Part shown: positions 49,722 through 62,502 of the stretch, piece after piece
How the letters are laid out: each line of letters opens with the position of its first letter
Numbering within the stretch: the stretch's first letter is position 1
Origin: Erwinia tasmaniensis Et1/99
Lineage (GTDB): Bacteria; Pseudomonadota; Gammaproteobacteria; Enterobacterales; Enterobacteriaceae
Assembly: GCF_000026185.1 (NCBI RefSeq)
Contig: NC_010694.1
Span: forward strand, 1,054,001-1,118,000
Length of the DNA stretch: 64,000 bases
Direction of reading: 5' to 3'
Position numbers and translations under genes: made by a program
Notes under the pieces: model-generated
Database searches by the model: none
Seen by the model: the letters and a program-made list of their open reading frames with translations, nothing else
Told to the model about the DNA's origin: nothing

Positions 49722-50678
49722 ATGGCTAATATGTTTGCCCTGATTTTGGCGATAGCAACGCTGGTTACCGGCATCGTCTGGTGTATCGACAAATTTAAAT
49801 GGGCGCCGGCTCGCCGTGCGAAACGTGCTGCGGCTCTGGCACAGGGAGCGGTAGAAACCAAAGCGGATAAGCAGCCGGGCTGGGTTGAGACCACCGCATC
49901 GGTGTTCCCGGTTCTGCTTGTGGTGTTTGTGGTTCGCTCATTTATTTATGAGCCGTTCCAAATTCCTTCAGGATCGATGATGCCAACGCTGCTGATCGGG
50001 GATTTTATCCTGGTGGAGAAGTATGCTTACGGCATTAAAGATCCGATTACGCAGACCACGCTGATTGCTACCGGGCACCCTAAGCGGGGCGACATTGCGG
50101 TATTTAAATACCCGAAAGACCCGAGCCTCGACTATATTAAGCGCGTGATTGGCCTGCCGGGCGACCGTGTGACCTACGACCCGCTGAGCAAAACGGTATC
50201 GGTGCAGACGGCATGTTCTGACGGTCAACGCTGTGACAGCGCGCTGCCGGTCACCTATTCTGACGTACAGCAGAGTGATTTCATCCAAACCTTCAGCGGA
50301 TTTAGCGGTAATGAAGTCGGCAACGGTTTTTATCAGCTGCCGCAGGGTGAATCCATGCCGGGTGGGCTACGTTTAGCCACCCGCAATGAAACGCTGGGCG
50401 ATGTCACTCATCGTATTCTGATGGTGACCCAGGCGCAGAGCCAGCCGGGTTCTTATTACCAGCAACCGGGTCAGCCACAGTCGAGCTGGGTCGTGCCACA
50501 AGGCATGTACTTTATGATGGGCGATAATCGTGATAACAGCGCTGACAGCCGTTATTGGGGCTTCGTGCCGGAACGTAACCTGGTCGGCAAAGCCACCGCC
50601 ATCTGGATGAGCTTTGATAAGCAGGAAGGGCAATGGCCAACGGGTGTTCGCCTGAGCCGTATTGGCGGTATTCACTGA
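49722..50678 (+). CDS. lepB: Signal peptidase I
   Basis: Inner-membrane serine protease that removes Sec signal peptides. The 318-residue protein has two N-terminal transmembrane helices (FALILALATLVTGIVW-like, and FPVLLVVFVVRSFIY), the catalytic Ser in EPFQIPSGSMMPTL (about residue 90), the general-base Lys in DYIKRVIGLPGD (~145) and box E GDNRDNSADSRYWG. Second gene of the lepA operon. Confidence 0.97.
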   Translation: MANMFALILAIATLVTGIVWCIDKFKWAPARRAKRAAALAQGAVETKADKQPGWVETTASVFPVLLVVFVVRSFIYEPFQIPSGSMMPTLLIGDFILVEKYAYGIKDPITQTTLIATGHPKRGDIAVFKYPKDPSLDYIKRVIGLPGDRVTYDPLSKTVSVQTACSDGQRCDSALPVTYSDVQQSDFIQTFSGFSGNEVGNGFYQLPQGESMPGGLRLATRNETLGDVTHRILMVTQAQSQPGSYYQQPGQPQSSWVVPQGMYFMMGDNRDNSADSRYWGFVPERNLVGKATAIWMSFDKQEGQWPTGVRLSRIGGIH

Positions 50679-50707
50679 TGTTAGCCCACGGGTAACATTG
50701 ACTTAGG

Positions 50708-50731
50708 GTGGCCTGTCGTTTTGCAGGCCAC
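50708..50731 (+). promoter_or_regulatory. Hairpin in the rnc leader
   Basis: Eight-bp stem gtggcctg / caggccac with an eight-base loop, 86 bp before rnc. In E. coli RNase III cuts a stem-loop in its own leader; this could be its counterpart or part of it. Confidence 0.5.
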
Positions 50732-50813
50732 TGCACACGAAACAGATCGTGTTGGTGTACTGGCTCAGCCCTGTTCCCTGTGCAGAATAATTGACGCATT
50801 CAGAAATTGGTAA

Positions 50814-52399
<1,586 letters not shown>

Positions 52400-52404
52400 T
52401 CCTG

Positions 52405-53142
52405 ATGGAAGGCTGGCAACGCGCATTTGTCCTGCACGGACGTCCCTGGAGCGAAACCAGCCTGCTGCTTGATCTCTTTTCCGAGCAGCACGGCCGTGTG
52501 CGGGTGCTGGCTAAAGGCGCGCGCGCCAAACGCTCCAGCCTGAAAGGCGCGTTGCAGCCTTTCACTCCGCTGCTGGTGCGCTGGAGCGGCCGCGGTGAAG
52601 TGAAAACCCTGCGATCTGCGGAGCCGGTCTCACTGGCTCTGCCGCTAAGCGGCACCACGCTCTACTGTGGCCTTTACGTTAACGAACTCCTTTCCCGCGT
52701 GCTGCAGCACGAAACCGCCTTCAGCGAACTGTTCTTCGACTACCTGAACTGTATCCAGACGCTGGCAGCCGATCCCCCTTCGCCCGAACCGGCGCTCAGG
52801 CGTTTTGAGCTGTCGATGCTGGGCCACCTCGGCTATGGCGTTGATTTTCTGCACTGCGCCGGCAGCGGTGAAGAGATCGCCGACGGCATGACCTACAGCT
52901 ACCGTGAAGAGAAAGGCTTTATTGCCAGCCTGGTGACAGGACACCGCAGTTTCACCGGTCGCCAGCTGCGTGCGTTATCGACACGCGAGTTTCCCGATGC
53001 CGATACGCTGCGCGCAGCCAAACGTTTCACCCGTATTGCCCTGAAACCCTGGCTCGGTGGTAAGCCCCTGAAGAGCAGTGAGCTTTTTCGTCAGTTTCTG
53101 CCGAGAAAACCGGCAAATGCCGCGCCAGCAGACGAAGAATAG
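52405..53142 (+). CDS. recO: DNA repair protein RecO
   Basis: Loads RecA onto SSB-coated single strands with RecR (RecFOR pathway). The 245-residue product has the N-terminal OB fold ([40 protein letters not shown]) and a helical C-terminal region. The usual zinc cysteines are mostly absent, as in other enterobacterial RecO. Start ATG follows era by five bases. Confidence 0.96.
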   Translation: MEGWQRAFVLHGRPWSETSLLLDLFSEQHGRVRVLAKGARAKRSSLKGALQPFTPLLVRWSGRGEVKTLRSAEPVSLALPLSGTTLYCGLYVNELLSRVLQHETAFSELFFDYLNCIQTLAADPPSPEPALRRFELSMLGHLGYGVDFLHCAGSGEEIADGMTYSYREEKGFIASLVTGHRSFTGRQLRALSTREFPDADTLRAAKRFTRIALKPWLGGKPLKSSELFRQFLPRKPANAAPADEE

Positions 53143-53215
53143 CCACCGATCGTACCTTTAAGCGCCGCGAACGTTGTACACTCGAAAAAACCTTTTGTGA
53201 ACATGTGAGGATCTC

Positions 53216-53947
53216 ATGGCAGAGCTGTTGTTAGGCGTCAATATCGATCACGTTGCCACCGTCCGTAATGCCCGTGGCACTAACTATCCCGATCCGGTTC
53301 AGGCGGCATTTGTTTCTGAACAGGCCGGTGCCGACGGCATCACCGTCCATCTGCGTGAAGATCGCCGCCACATCAATGACCGTGACGTGCGCATTCTGCG
53401 CCAGACCATCCAAACGCGTATGAATCTGGAAATGGCGGTGACGGACGAGATGGTCGACATTGCCTGCGAGATCCAGCCGCACTTCTGCTGTCTGGTGCCG
53501 GAGAAGCGTGAGGAAGTGACCACCGAAGGCGGTCTCGATGTGGCAGGTCAGCTGGATAAAGTGACCGCTGCGGTTAAGCGACTTAACGACGCAGGCGTTC
53601 TGGTCTCGCTGTTTATTGATGCCGATCGTGGTCAGATCGATGCCGCCGTCGCTGCGGGCGCGCCTTATATTGAAATTCATACCGGTGCCTATGCTGAAGC
53701 GCCAGAGGGCTTAGCGCGGGATACGGAGCTGGCGCGCATTGCCGCAGCGGCAACGTATGCCGCGGGCAAGGGGCTGAAGGTCAACGCCGGCCACGGACTC
53801 ACCTACCATAACGTGCTGCCGATTGCTGCCCTGCCGGAGATGGTTGAGCTGAATATTGGCCATGCCATTATTGGCCGCGCGGTATTTAGTGGGCTGGCCG
53901 CTGCGGTACAAGAGATGAAGCAGCTGCTACGAGCAGCACGCGGCTGA
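53216..53947 (+). CDS. pdxJ: Pyridoxine 5'-phosphate synthase
   Basis: TIM-barrel enzyme that condenses 3-amino-1-hydroxyacetone phosphate with deoxyxylulose-5-phosphate to give pyridoxine phosphate. The 243-residue protein has [18 protein letters not shown] at the start, [15 protein letters not shown] and the conserved [17 protein letters not shown] gagg ribosome site precedes the ATG. It overlaps acpS by one base. Confidence 0.97.
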   Translation: MAELLLGVNIDHVATVRNARGTNYPDPVQAAFVSEQAGADGITVHLREDRRHINDRDVRILRQTIQTRMNLEMAVTDEMVDIACEIQPHFCCLVPEKREEVTTEGGLDVAGQLDKVTAAVKRLNDAGVLVSLFIDADRGQIDAAVAAGAPYIEIHTGAYAEAPEGLARDTELARIAAAATYAAGKGLKVNAGHGLTYHNVLPIAALPEMVELNIGHAIIGRAVFSGLAAAVQEMKQLLRAARG

Positions 53948-54327
53948 TGGCTATTCTTGGTCTCGGTAGCGACATTGTGGAGATCGATCGCATCGCCGCA
54001 GTGATTTCCCGCACGGGTGACCGCCTGGCGCGACGCGTGTTGAGTGATAACGAATGGCGGCAGTACCAGTCTCATCAGCAGCCGGTGCGTTTTCTTGCCA
54101 AGCGTTTTGCCGTCAAAGAAGCGGCGTCTAAGGCGTTTGGCACCGGCATTCGTGGCGGCCTGGCGTTCAATCAGTTTGAAGTATACAACGATGAGCTGGG
54201 CAAGCCGGGGCTGCGTTTCTTAGAACATGCGCAGGAGATGGCGCAGAAGCTGGGCGTGGCGCATGTGCACGTCACGCTGGCCGACGAACGTCACTACGCC
54301 TGTGCCACGGTCATTATCGAGAGTTAA
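53947..54327 (+). CDS. acpS: Holo-[acyl-carrier-protein] synthase
   Basis: Transfers the phosphopantetheine arm from CoA to acyl carrier protein. The 126-residue trimeric enzyme has the metal-binding Asp in [13 protein letters not shown] (residue ~9) and the [15 protein letters not shown] motif. Translationally coupled to pdxJ; its stop overlaps the end of convergent yfhL. Confidence 0.97.
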   Translation: MAILGLGSDIVEIDRIAAVISRTGDRLARRVLSDNEWRQYQSHQQPVRFLAKRFAVKEAASKAFGTGIRGGLAFNQFEVYNDELGKPGLRFLEHAQEMAQKLGVAHVHVTLADERHYACATVIIES

Positions 54328-54578
54328 CCCGCGGGATGCAGCTGCACAAACTTTTCCCATAGCCTGTCGGGGCTTTCGGTGCGCTCGGGATCGGTGATAA
54401 TGGTGTTGTCGATAGGGCAAACTTTCTGGCAGGTCGGCGCATCATAATGACCGATGCACTCGGTGCAGCGCCCGCTATCGATATGGTAGTACTCATCTCC
54501 CATTGAGATCGCCTCGTTGGGGCATTCCGGCTCGCACATATCGCAGTTGATACAGCGTTTTGTAATGAGTAAAGCCAC
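54324..54578 (-). CDS. yfhL: Ferredoxin YfhL (2[4Fe-4S])
   Basis: An 84-residue ferredoxin with two clusters: [16 protein letters not shown] and [20 protein letters not shown], the spacing of the Alvin-type (Allochromatium) group with a long insert in the second motif. An electron carrier; E. coli YfhL has been linked to tRNA hydroxylation. Convergent with acpS. Confidence 0.95.
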   Translation of the reverse strand: MALLITKRCINCDMCEPECPNEAISMGDEYYHIDSGRCTECIGHYDAPTCQKVCPIDNTIITDPERTESPDRLWEKFVQLHPAG

Positions 54579-54820
54579 AAAAAAAACCTCCTGTGTAGGC
54601 CTGTGTCGAAACCTGGCACAGGATAAGGGATCCTAAGCGGCGCAGAGTAACACAGTGGCCTGAAAAGCCCAAAAAGCGTGTTTATTGCAGCTTACCTGTT
54701 GTTGCAAGAAAAATTGATTTTATCCACTGAAGCCGATTCATCAGGCTCATAGTATTAAGTTTCCGGCCTCTTGGTTTTATTGAAATACCCATGATTTTCA
54801 TCTAAATGGAGTAGATTTAT

Positions 54821-55519
54821 ATGGCAATGATCTCATTGATAAATATTCCTTGTCCGCATTGTCTCAGAGAGAATGCCGTGCTTGAGGTTGAAGGAGAAAC
54901 GCCTCAATCTTTGAAGGGGACATTCGCGTTGATGGCGATATGTCGAAGCTGCTCAGGTGCGTTAATCGCCGAGGTTGACCCCCAGCATGAGATCTTGAAC
55001 CACCGTGCTGGATTTTTCAACTACGCTAAGAAAACGCAAAGAGATGTGCTGCTTGATTGTCGTAAGCACTACTCCAACGAGTGGGGACGGGTATTAAGAA
55101 CGTATCCAACTGCAATAATTCATGAAGCTCCTGACGCTACGCCAGAAAGAGTGGCTAAATTTTTCGTTGAAGCTAAAGAAAATTTTGAGCGTGGAAATTA
55201 TGAAACTTGCGGGGGCCTGTGTCGTAAAGTTATGGATCTTGCGACAAAGCAGATGGCTGTTGCTGAAGATATATCGGCCTGGAAACTGCAAAAGCGTATT
55301 GAGAAATTGAAAGAAAAAGGTGTGATCACAAAAGAAATGTATGAATGGGCTGACATCGTTCGTCTCGATGGAAATGAACAAACTCATTCTGAAGATGAAT
55401 TTGATCCTCAAAGTGCTAAGGCGGTATTAGCGTTTACCGAAACATTTCTTCTTTACGCCTTCACCTTGCCAGAGATGGTAAGAGAAAAGCGTAAAGAAGC
55501 CGAGAAAGATGTCGCGTAG
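54821..55519 (+). CDS. DUF4145-domain protein
   Basis: A 232-residue protein with an N-terminal zinc-ribbon-like part (CPHCLRENAVL, then ICRSCSGALIAEV) and the DUF4145 helical domain (FVEAKENFERGNYETCGGLCRKVMDLATKQM, LKEKGVITKEMYEWADIVRLDGNEQTH). DUF4145 is also found in restriction-modification enzymes and other defence genes, but its role is unknown. AT-rich relative to the neighbours, and inserted between yfhL and yfhH, so probably acquired. Confidence 0.75.
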   Translation: MAMISLINIPCPHCLRENAVLEVEGETPQSLKGTFALMAICRSCSGALIAEVDPQHEILNHRAGFFNYAKKTQRDVLLDCRKHYSNEWGRVLRTYPTAIIHEAPDATPERVAKFFVEAKENFERGNYETCGGLCRKVMDLATKQMAVAEDISAWKLQKRIEKLKEKGVITKEMYEWADIVRLDGNEQTHSEDEFDPQSAKAVLAFTETFLLYAFTLPEMVREKRKEAEKDVA

Positions 55520-55609
55520 TTCGCTTAAAATTCCGCAAGGGCGCTAATTTCCAGATGGATCATTTATCGTTAGTGCCCCTGCTCTTATCGTCGGCATCAT
55601 CTTCTGAGT

Positions 55610-55800
55610 TCAGACTGCCACCAGAAAACGCTTCGCCACCGTGATAAAGCTGGCCCCGCAATGCGAGTTATAAATACGCTTGGCACTATTATTTTCCATC
55701 GCTAAATGCAAATGGAGCATTAGCGCACCACGACAATAACCTCCCTGAAGGCGATTTGCGTATGGTGGTGAGTCTCTCTTTTCTGCGAGAAAGCCTTTGA
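55610..55800 (-). pseudogene. C-terminal fragment of a GNAT acetyltransferase
   Basis: Minus-strand coding reads RDSPPYANRLQGGYCRGALMLHLHLAMENNSAKRIYNSHCGASF, the acetyl-CoA-proximal end of a GNAT enzyme (the MENNSAKRIYNSHCG part is typical). It is cut at the N-terminal side by a stop at about 55800 and has no start codon. A decayed remnant. Confidence 0.5.
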
Positions 55801-55836
55801 TTAAACCGTCTGCGAAATTCCCAAGTATCAGGGATC

Positions 55837-56163
55837 TTAGTCATACAACCATCGACCCGTTTTAGCTGATTCTGAAAACATTCTGACTGTTAACGGCTTT
55901 TTGAGTTGCTTTACGGGTTTTTTGATAAACCATTGGCGGAAGAACCACGGGATCACCCATGGATAATAGCTTTCGATATTTAGGGATGAGATGTCGATAT
56001 TAAATTTATTCGCATATTTATCTATCGCAAGTGCCACATCCTCAACTTCAGCATATTCTTGCAAGATAACGTCTGGATTGAGCGGAATGGATTTTAGGCG
56101 TAAAGACGTGACTACGGGTAACTCTCTACGAAAGAAAGTCAAAACTTCTTCATCTGTCACCAT
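55837..56163 (-). CDS. DUF1493-family protein
   Basis: A 108-residue protein that looks like the DUF1493 family: VTDEEVLTFFRRELP at the start, EVEDVALAIDKYANKFNIDISSLNIESYYPW in the middle and a hydrophobic PWFFRQWF. The fold is suggested to be carrier-protein-like. Its start overlaps the end of the gene behind it by seven bases, the same pairing as in Salmonella where DUF1493 and STM2901-type genes are adjacent. Function unknown. Confidence 0.7.
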   Translation of the reverse strand: MVTDEEVLTFFRRELPVVTSLRLKSIPLNPDVILQEYAEVEDVALAIDKYANKFNIDISSLNIESYYPWVIPWFFRQWFIKKPVKQLKKPLTVRMFSESAKTGRWLYD

Positions 56164-56603
56164 ATCTTAGCGTTTCCTCTGGCTATGCGGTTATAATTTA
56201 TGGTTGCTTTCAATGAGATTGAGGTCACGTCAGAGGCAATGATGAGCCATCCCAAAACGGGAACAGTAAGCCCGACAAGAGCACCGAGATTAGTTACAAA
56301 TTTGGATTTTAAAGTTTTAAGACTTGCATTGGTGAAAGTGGGGAGGCGAAATGGTAGTTCAATGTTGAGATAACGACGAGCAGTCTCAGAGGCCACAGAG
56401 GTGCCTTTAGTTGCCCCAGCGAATTTCCCTCTTGTTGGACGGGTAGGTTGTCCAGGAATGATGCAGGCCGCTGCCACGATATCTGTGGTGCCAAACTGTT
56501 CATTTACCGCGTCGAGAAAAATCCAGAAAAACAGCTCTCCCGCCGAAAGATTAGAGATCCCTTTATAAAAGTATGTCCCATTGAGTTCTTCAACCGTATC
56601 CCT
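56157..56603 (-). CDS. STM2901-like protein, start codon unclear
   Basis: Open frame reading TVEELNGTYFYKGISNLSAGELFFWIFLDAVNEQFGTTDIVAAACIIPGQP and ending with SLKATINYNRIARGNAKIW, with a hydrophobic helix (LGALVGLTVPVLGWLIIASDV). It resembles the Salmonella STM2901 family. No ATG, GTG or TTG is found at the expected N-terminus; an AGG stands where ATG would be expected (56601-56603). An internal ATG at 56477 would give only a C-terminal part. It may therefore be a pseudogene. Confidence 0.55.
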   Translation of the reverse strand, partial: RDTVEELNGTYFYKGISNLSAGELFFWIFLDAVNEQFGTTDIVAAACIIPGQPTRPTRGKFAGATKGTSVASETARRYLNIELPFRLPTFTNASLKTLKSKFVTNLGALVGLTVPVLGWLIIASDVTSISLKATINYNRIARGNAKIW

Positions 56604-56726
56604 ATGCCTATCCCTGTCATCCTGTTCGTTATTTAATCTATGACAATTTTACGACTGAATACAAGGTATTTAAGGTTTCTGACCCTGAGATAAAGCCATT
56701 ATACCGTGTCAGATATTGAGCGGTCA

Positions 56727-57180
56727 TTAAAGACTGATTAAGGCCAATACCAGAGTAAATCGTCCGATATTTTTCCGTTTGGCTCTGACAATAATCCTAT
56801 TTGTCGTCTCGAATGCAAGACATCCTGAGCGGCTGCCGTACTCTGGGTGCGCGACTACAAATTGATCGATTCGGTAGATTAACAAAGAGGGAAGCGTGAC
56901 ATTGATTTTCTCAGGTTTTCCCATCAGCCGGGTGATATCCACATCAACCAGCGCCCAGACTGCGTCCGCATAATCGGGGCTGGCTACCCTGCTTTCCACG
57001 CAGGTGGGATCCGTACTGCTTCGCCGCCTTCAACACGCAATGCGATATGCGCCTCGACAGCTTCAGGTAAGCTCTCAAGCGCATCCCGATAATCATCGCC
57101 ATCTGAAAAGCAGTCGCGAAATCAGGGACGCTAACCCAGAAAGATGAATCACCTTTATCAATGGCGATGGGACAGGACAT
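56727..57180 (-). pseudogene. HicB-type antitoxin gene, frameshifted twice
   Basis: The first frame gives MSCPIAIDKGDSSFWVSVPDF; one base off continues RDCFSDGDDYRDALESLPEAVEAHIALRVEGGEAVRIPPAW; a third frame gives ASPDYADAVWALVDVDITRLMGKPEKINVTLPSLLIYRIDQFV...SRSG. Together they make a complete HicB (RNase-H-fold antitoxin with a ribbon-helix-helix end). Two frame changes disable it. Confidence 0.8.
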
Positions 57181-57290
57181 GCAAATCTCCAGATAAAGTC
57201 CAGCCTGTTTTTCAATACTTTATCAAGATGGGTAAGGAAATATCCTTCTGCGGGAGCTTTACCGTTAACAACATTTTTCGTTGTTTAGAT
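57181..57290 (-). pseudogene. Possible hicA toxin fragment
   Basis: Directly upstream of hicB the minus strand reads LLTVKLPQKDISLPILIKY, a stop, then KTGWTLSGDL, which recalls the C-terminal part of HicA (TVPHPKKDLPIGTLKSI). The N-terminal half is absent. The match is weak. Confidence 0.4.
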
Positions 57291-57370
57291 AGCAATCTTT
57301 TACTCTCACCCGATATCCCCCATCAGGTTTGAATCAATGCTTTCTATGAGCCGCAGCGCGCACTCATCGA

Positions 57371-58210
57371 TCAAACCAGTTTTTTCATTAAGGCTTCGCT
57401 GTGGCGGAGATGGCTGGAGGCGCGTTCCTGATCGTGCTGGATCAGGGCCATAAACAGCAGGTCGGTCAGCGCCAGCTGGGCGGTGGTGGAGGAGATGGCG
57501 GCGCTGCGTGTGGTTTGCTCTTCCGCGACGGTATACAGGCAATAGTTGGCCGACTGTTGCAGGGTATTCGGGGTGAAGCCGGTAAAGGCCAGTACCGTAG
57601 CTCCGATGCGTCGGGCTTCCTGTGCCGCCAGATTAATCTCACGTCGCTCTCCGGTATAGGAGATGGCCAGCAGCACATCGCCTGTGTTTAACGCCTGCAC
57701 GCTGGCCAGCAGCGCGTGCATATCCTGTTCGGCCACGGCGCTGATGCCGATTTTCATCAGCTTCCAGGAAAAGTCCTTTGCCACCAGACCGGAAGCGCCA
57801 ACGCCGATCAGCACAATACGCCGGGCCTGTCTTAACAGGCGCAGCGTTTCGAGCAGCATCTCTTCACTGTTGATATCCAGCGTGGCGCGGAGGGCTGACG
57901 TTTTTTCGGCAAACAGCTTTTCGCCGACCACTTTTAGCGCATCGTCACTCAAAATAGGGTTGTGTACGGTAACGGCCTCTTTTTCTGCCAGCGATTCACT
58001 CAGCGCCAGCTTCAACGCGGGAAATCCCTTATAGCCAAGCTTCTGGGCGAATTTCACCACGCTTGACTGGCTAACGCCCGACTCATCAGCCAGCTTCTGT
58101 GAACTCAGTTGGCGCGCATGCTCCGGTTGCGACAGCAGATAGTCAGCGAGGCGGCGTTCATTCATCGCCAGGCTGGGATAAAGCTGACGAATGCGCAGCA
58201 GTGAACTCAT
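57371..58210 (-). CDS. yfhH: RpiR-family regulator YfhH
   Basis: A 279-residue regulator with an RpiR helix-turn-helix (LADYLLSQPEHARQLSSQKLADESGVSQSSVVKFAQKLGYKGFPALKLAL) and a SIS sugar-phosphate-binding domain (ARRIVLIGVGASGLVAKDFSWKLMKIG). It matches E. coli YfhH well, including EEQ.TRSAAISST near the C-terminus. In this genome it is divergent from murQ, so it probably senses MurNAc-6-P or a similar phosphosugar and controls murQ; that is an inference. Confidence 0.88.
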   Translation of the reverse strand: MSSLLRIRQLYPSLAMNERRLADYLLSQPEHARQLSSQKLADESGVSQSSVVKFAQKLGYKGFPALKLALSESLAEKEAVTVHNPILSDDALKVVGEKLFAEKTSALRATLDINSEEMLLETLRLLRQARRIVLIGVGASGLVAKDFSWKLMKIGISAVAEQDMHALLASVQALNTGDVLLAISYTGERREINLAAQEARRIGATVLAFTGFTPNTLQQSANYCLYTVAEEQTTRSAAISSTTAQLALTDLLFMALIQHDQERASSHLRHSEALMKKLV

Positions 58211-58400
58211 CTCTTTTCCTCTCAGGTACTCAGGTTCGTTATAATGAATTATCGCTAAAGATAACTCACTGAATACTCAGTCTAACGCGGCATTCTACGC
58301 TTTCCATGATTAAACACGTTAAAATGCCTGACGGTTGATATTAAAACCGGCGTATAAAGAGTGAGTCATCGCTGGACAGAGAAAACAGGCAGATAAAGAA

Positions 58401-59324
58401 ATGATGGATCTTGGCTCACTGATATCAGAAACGCGTAATCCCGATACGCTTGACCTGGATAACCTGTCGACGCTTGACATGGTTACTAAATTAAATCAGC
58501 AGGATACGACCGTCGCCGGGGCGGTCAGCCGCACCCTACCGCAGGTGGCCGAGGCTGTTGATTCTGCCGCCGCCACGCTCTTGGCGGGCGGGCGACTGAT
58601 TTATATTGGTGCCGGCACCAGCGGTCGGCTGGGGGTGCTGGACGCCTCAGAGTGCCCGCCAACCTTTGGGATACCGCACGGCGTGGTGATCGGGCTGATT
58701 GCCGGAGGGCCGGCTGCGCTGGTGACGTCGGTCGAAGGCGCTGAAGATGACGAAGGGCTTGGCATCAGTGACCTGCAGGCACAGAATTTAAGCGCTAACG
58801 ATATGGTTATCGGGCTGGCCGCGTCCGGGCGCACCCCCTACGCGATCGGCGCGCTGCGCTATGCCCGCCAGCTGGGCTGCCGTACCGCCGCGATATCCTG
58901 CAATCCGCATTCCCCGCTGGCTCTCGAAGCCGAAATAGCCATCTCGCCGCTGGTCGGCCCGGAGGCGCTAACCGGTTCAACCCGTTTGAAATCGGGTACT
59001 GCGCAAAAGCTGGTGCTGAATATGATTTCAACCGGAGCCATGATAAAAATTGGCAAGGTCTATCAGAACCTGATGGTCGATATGCGGGCGTCGAACGTCA
59101 AACTGGTCGATCGCGCGCGGCGTATGGTCTGTGAAGCCACCGGCTGCGAGGTGGCACAGGCGGAGTCGGCCTTGCAGCAGGCACAGTATGAGGTGAAGAC
59201 GGCCATCCTGATGATTCTGACCGATCTGACCGCCGAACAGGCTGGTCAACGTCTGGCCATGCACGGCGGCTTTTTACGTGCGGCACTCCAGGGCCATAGC
59301 CAGCAGCCTCAGGCACATAAATAA
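58401..59324 (+). CDS. murQ: N-acetylmuramic acid 6-phosphate etherase
   Basis: Lyase of peptidoglycan recycling: cleaves MurNAc-6-phosphate to GlcNAc-6-phosphate and lactate. The 307-residue protein has the SIS fold with [24 protein letters not shown] and [15 protein letters not shown], plus the C-terminal [13 protein letters not shown] end ([18 protein letters not shown]). Its start may be the first or second ATG (58401 or 58404). It faces yfhH with a 190-bp gap. No murP transporter gene is adjacent, so the MurNAc-6-P would have to come from recycled cell wall. Confidence 0.95.
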   Translation: MMDLGSLISETRNPDTLDLDNLSTLDMVTKLNQQDTTVAGAVSRTLPQVAEAVDSAAATLLAGGRLIYIGAGTSGRLGVLDASECPPTFGIPHGVVIGLIAGGPAALVTSVEGAEDDEGLGISDLQAQNLSANDMVIGLAASGRTPYAIGALRYARQLGCRTAAISCNPHSPLALEAEIAISPLVGPEALTGSTRLKSGTAQKLVLNMISTGAMIKIGKVYQNLMVDMRASNVKLVDRARRMVCEATGCEVAQAESALQQAQYEVKTAILMILTDLTAEQAGQRLAMHGGFLRAALQGHSQQPQAHK

Positions 59325-59463
59325 CAACGCGTTGGGGGATTAGCACAGCCGTCATTAGCTATGCTAAGGTTGCCGCCCTGATGAATAAGATACTTTACCG
59401 GCGGCGACGGGCACCATACGTCGTGCGCCTGGTTTATGGGTTGATGGCCCTGAGGAGTATGGT

Positions 59464-60102
59464 TTGACAACCGCTCGTGAAAGACGCGTGGTCTTTTTTG
59501 ACCTTGATGGCACCCTGCACCAGCAGGATATGTTTGGCACTTTTATGCGCTGGCTGCTGTGGCGTCAGCCGCTTAATCTGCTGCTGGTGGTCCCATTACT
59601 GCCCTTGATTGGTCTGGGCCTGCTGATAACGGGTCGCGCGGCGCGCTGGCCGATGAGCCTGCTGCTGTGGTCAATCACTTTCGGGCGCAGCGAGTCTCGC
59701 CTGTTGCAACGCGAAGAGCAGTTTGCCCGCTGGTTTCGTCAACGCGTCACGGCTTTCCCGGTGGTGCAGCAGCGCCTTAATGACTACTTATGCAGTGAAG
59801 ATGCCGACGTCTGGTTGATCACCGGCTCCCCCCAGCCGCTGGTGGAACGCGTCTATTTCGACTCAGCTTTTCTGCCACGGGTTAAACTGATAGCCAGTCA
59901 AATGGCGCGCGCCTACGGTGGCAGAGTACTGACGATGCGCTGCCTGGGCCATGAAAAGGTGGCGCAGCTGGAAGAGCAGATCGGTACGCCGCTACAGCTC
60001 TACAGTGGTTACAGTGACAGCAAGCAGGATAATCCGCTGCTATTTTTCTGCCAGCATCGTTTTCGTGTCACCCCGGCGGGAGAACTTCAGCAGCTGGAAT
60101 AA
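59464..60102 (+). CDS. pgpC: Phosphatidylglycerophosphatase C
   Basis: HAD-superfamily inner-membrane enzyme that dephosphorylates phosphatidylglycerol phosphate. The 212-residue protein has the nucleophile motif FFDLDGTL, a hydrophobic cap (PLNLLLVVPLLPLIGLGLLITG), motif II in LITGSPQPLVE, and the late acidic motif YSGYSDSKQDNPLL. The start is TTG at 59464, six bases after a gaggag ribosome site; an ATG just upstream is out of frame. Confidence 0.93.
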   Translation: MTTARERRVVFFDLDGTLHQQDMFGTFMRWLLWRQPLNLLLVVPLLPLIGLGLLITGRAARWPMSLLLWSITFGRSESRLLQREEQFARWFRQRVTAFPVVQQRLNDYLCSEDADVWLITGSPQPLVERVYFDSAFLPRVKLIASQMARAYGGRVLTMRCLGHEKVAQLEEQIGTPLQLYSGYSDSKQDNPLLFFCQHRFRVTPAGELQQLE

Positions 60103-60197
60103 GCGGGCGTCCGTTTTATCCCGACTGCGTCAACCTGTCCGGCCATCCTTCGCGCCGGCCGGGAACAGAATGCCCTATCCCTGGGCGATATCAGTAG

Positions 60198-62234
<2,037 letters not shown>

Positions 62235-62399
62235 ATAGTTATCTCTCGATTTTTCTCAGGCGTCTGTCTTATAAGGCAGTATTTATGGTCTGTAATCGGC
62301 CCTGAGCGTGGAGCATTTTGCTTAACTACGGGCATCGGTGCAACAGAATTCAACAACTTTAGTGTGTTTTTTAGGCAGCATTGGTCGCCACTAAATTCA

Positions 62400-62415
62400 G
62401 CGCAAACGGTTTCGT
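62400..62415 (+). promoter_or_regulatory. PurR box upstream of purL
   Basis: gcgcaaacggtttcgt, close to the PurR consensus ACGCAAACGTTTGCGT, about 90 bp before purL, which is a PurR-regulated gene in E. coli. Confidence 0.8.
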
Positions 62416-62502
62416 AACGGGTGGGGATTCTCTATAATAGCGCCGGTTTTCCCTGTTGCGCCCAATGTAGCGTCGCCCGGCGCTCGAGACGAGAGATCTT
62501 TA

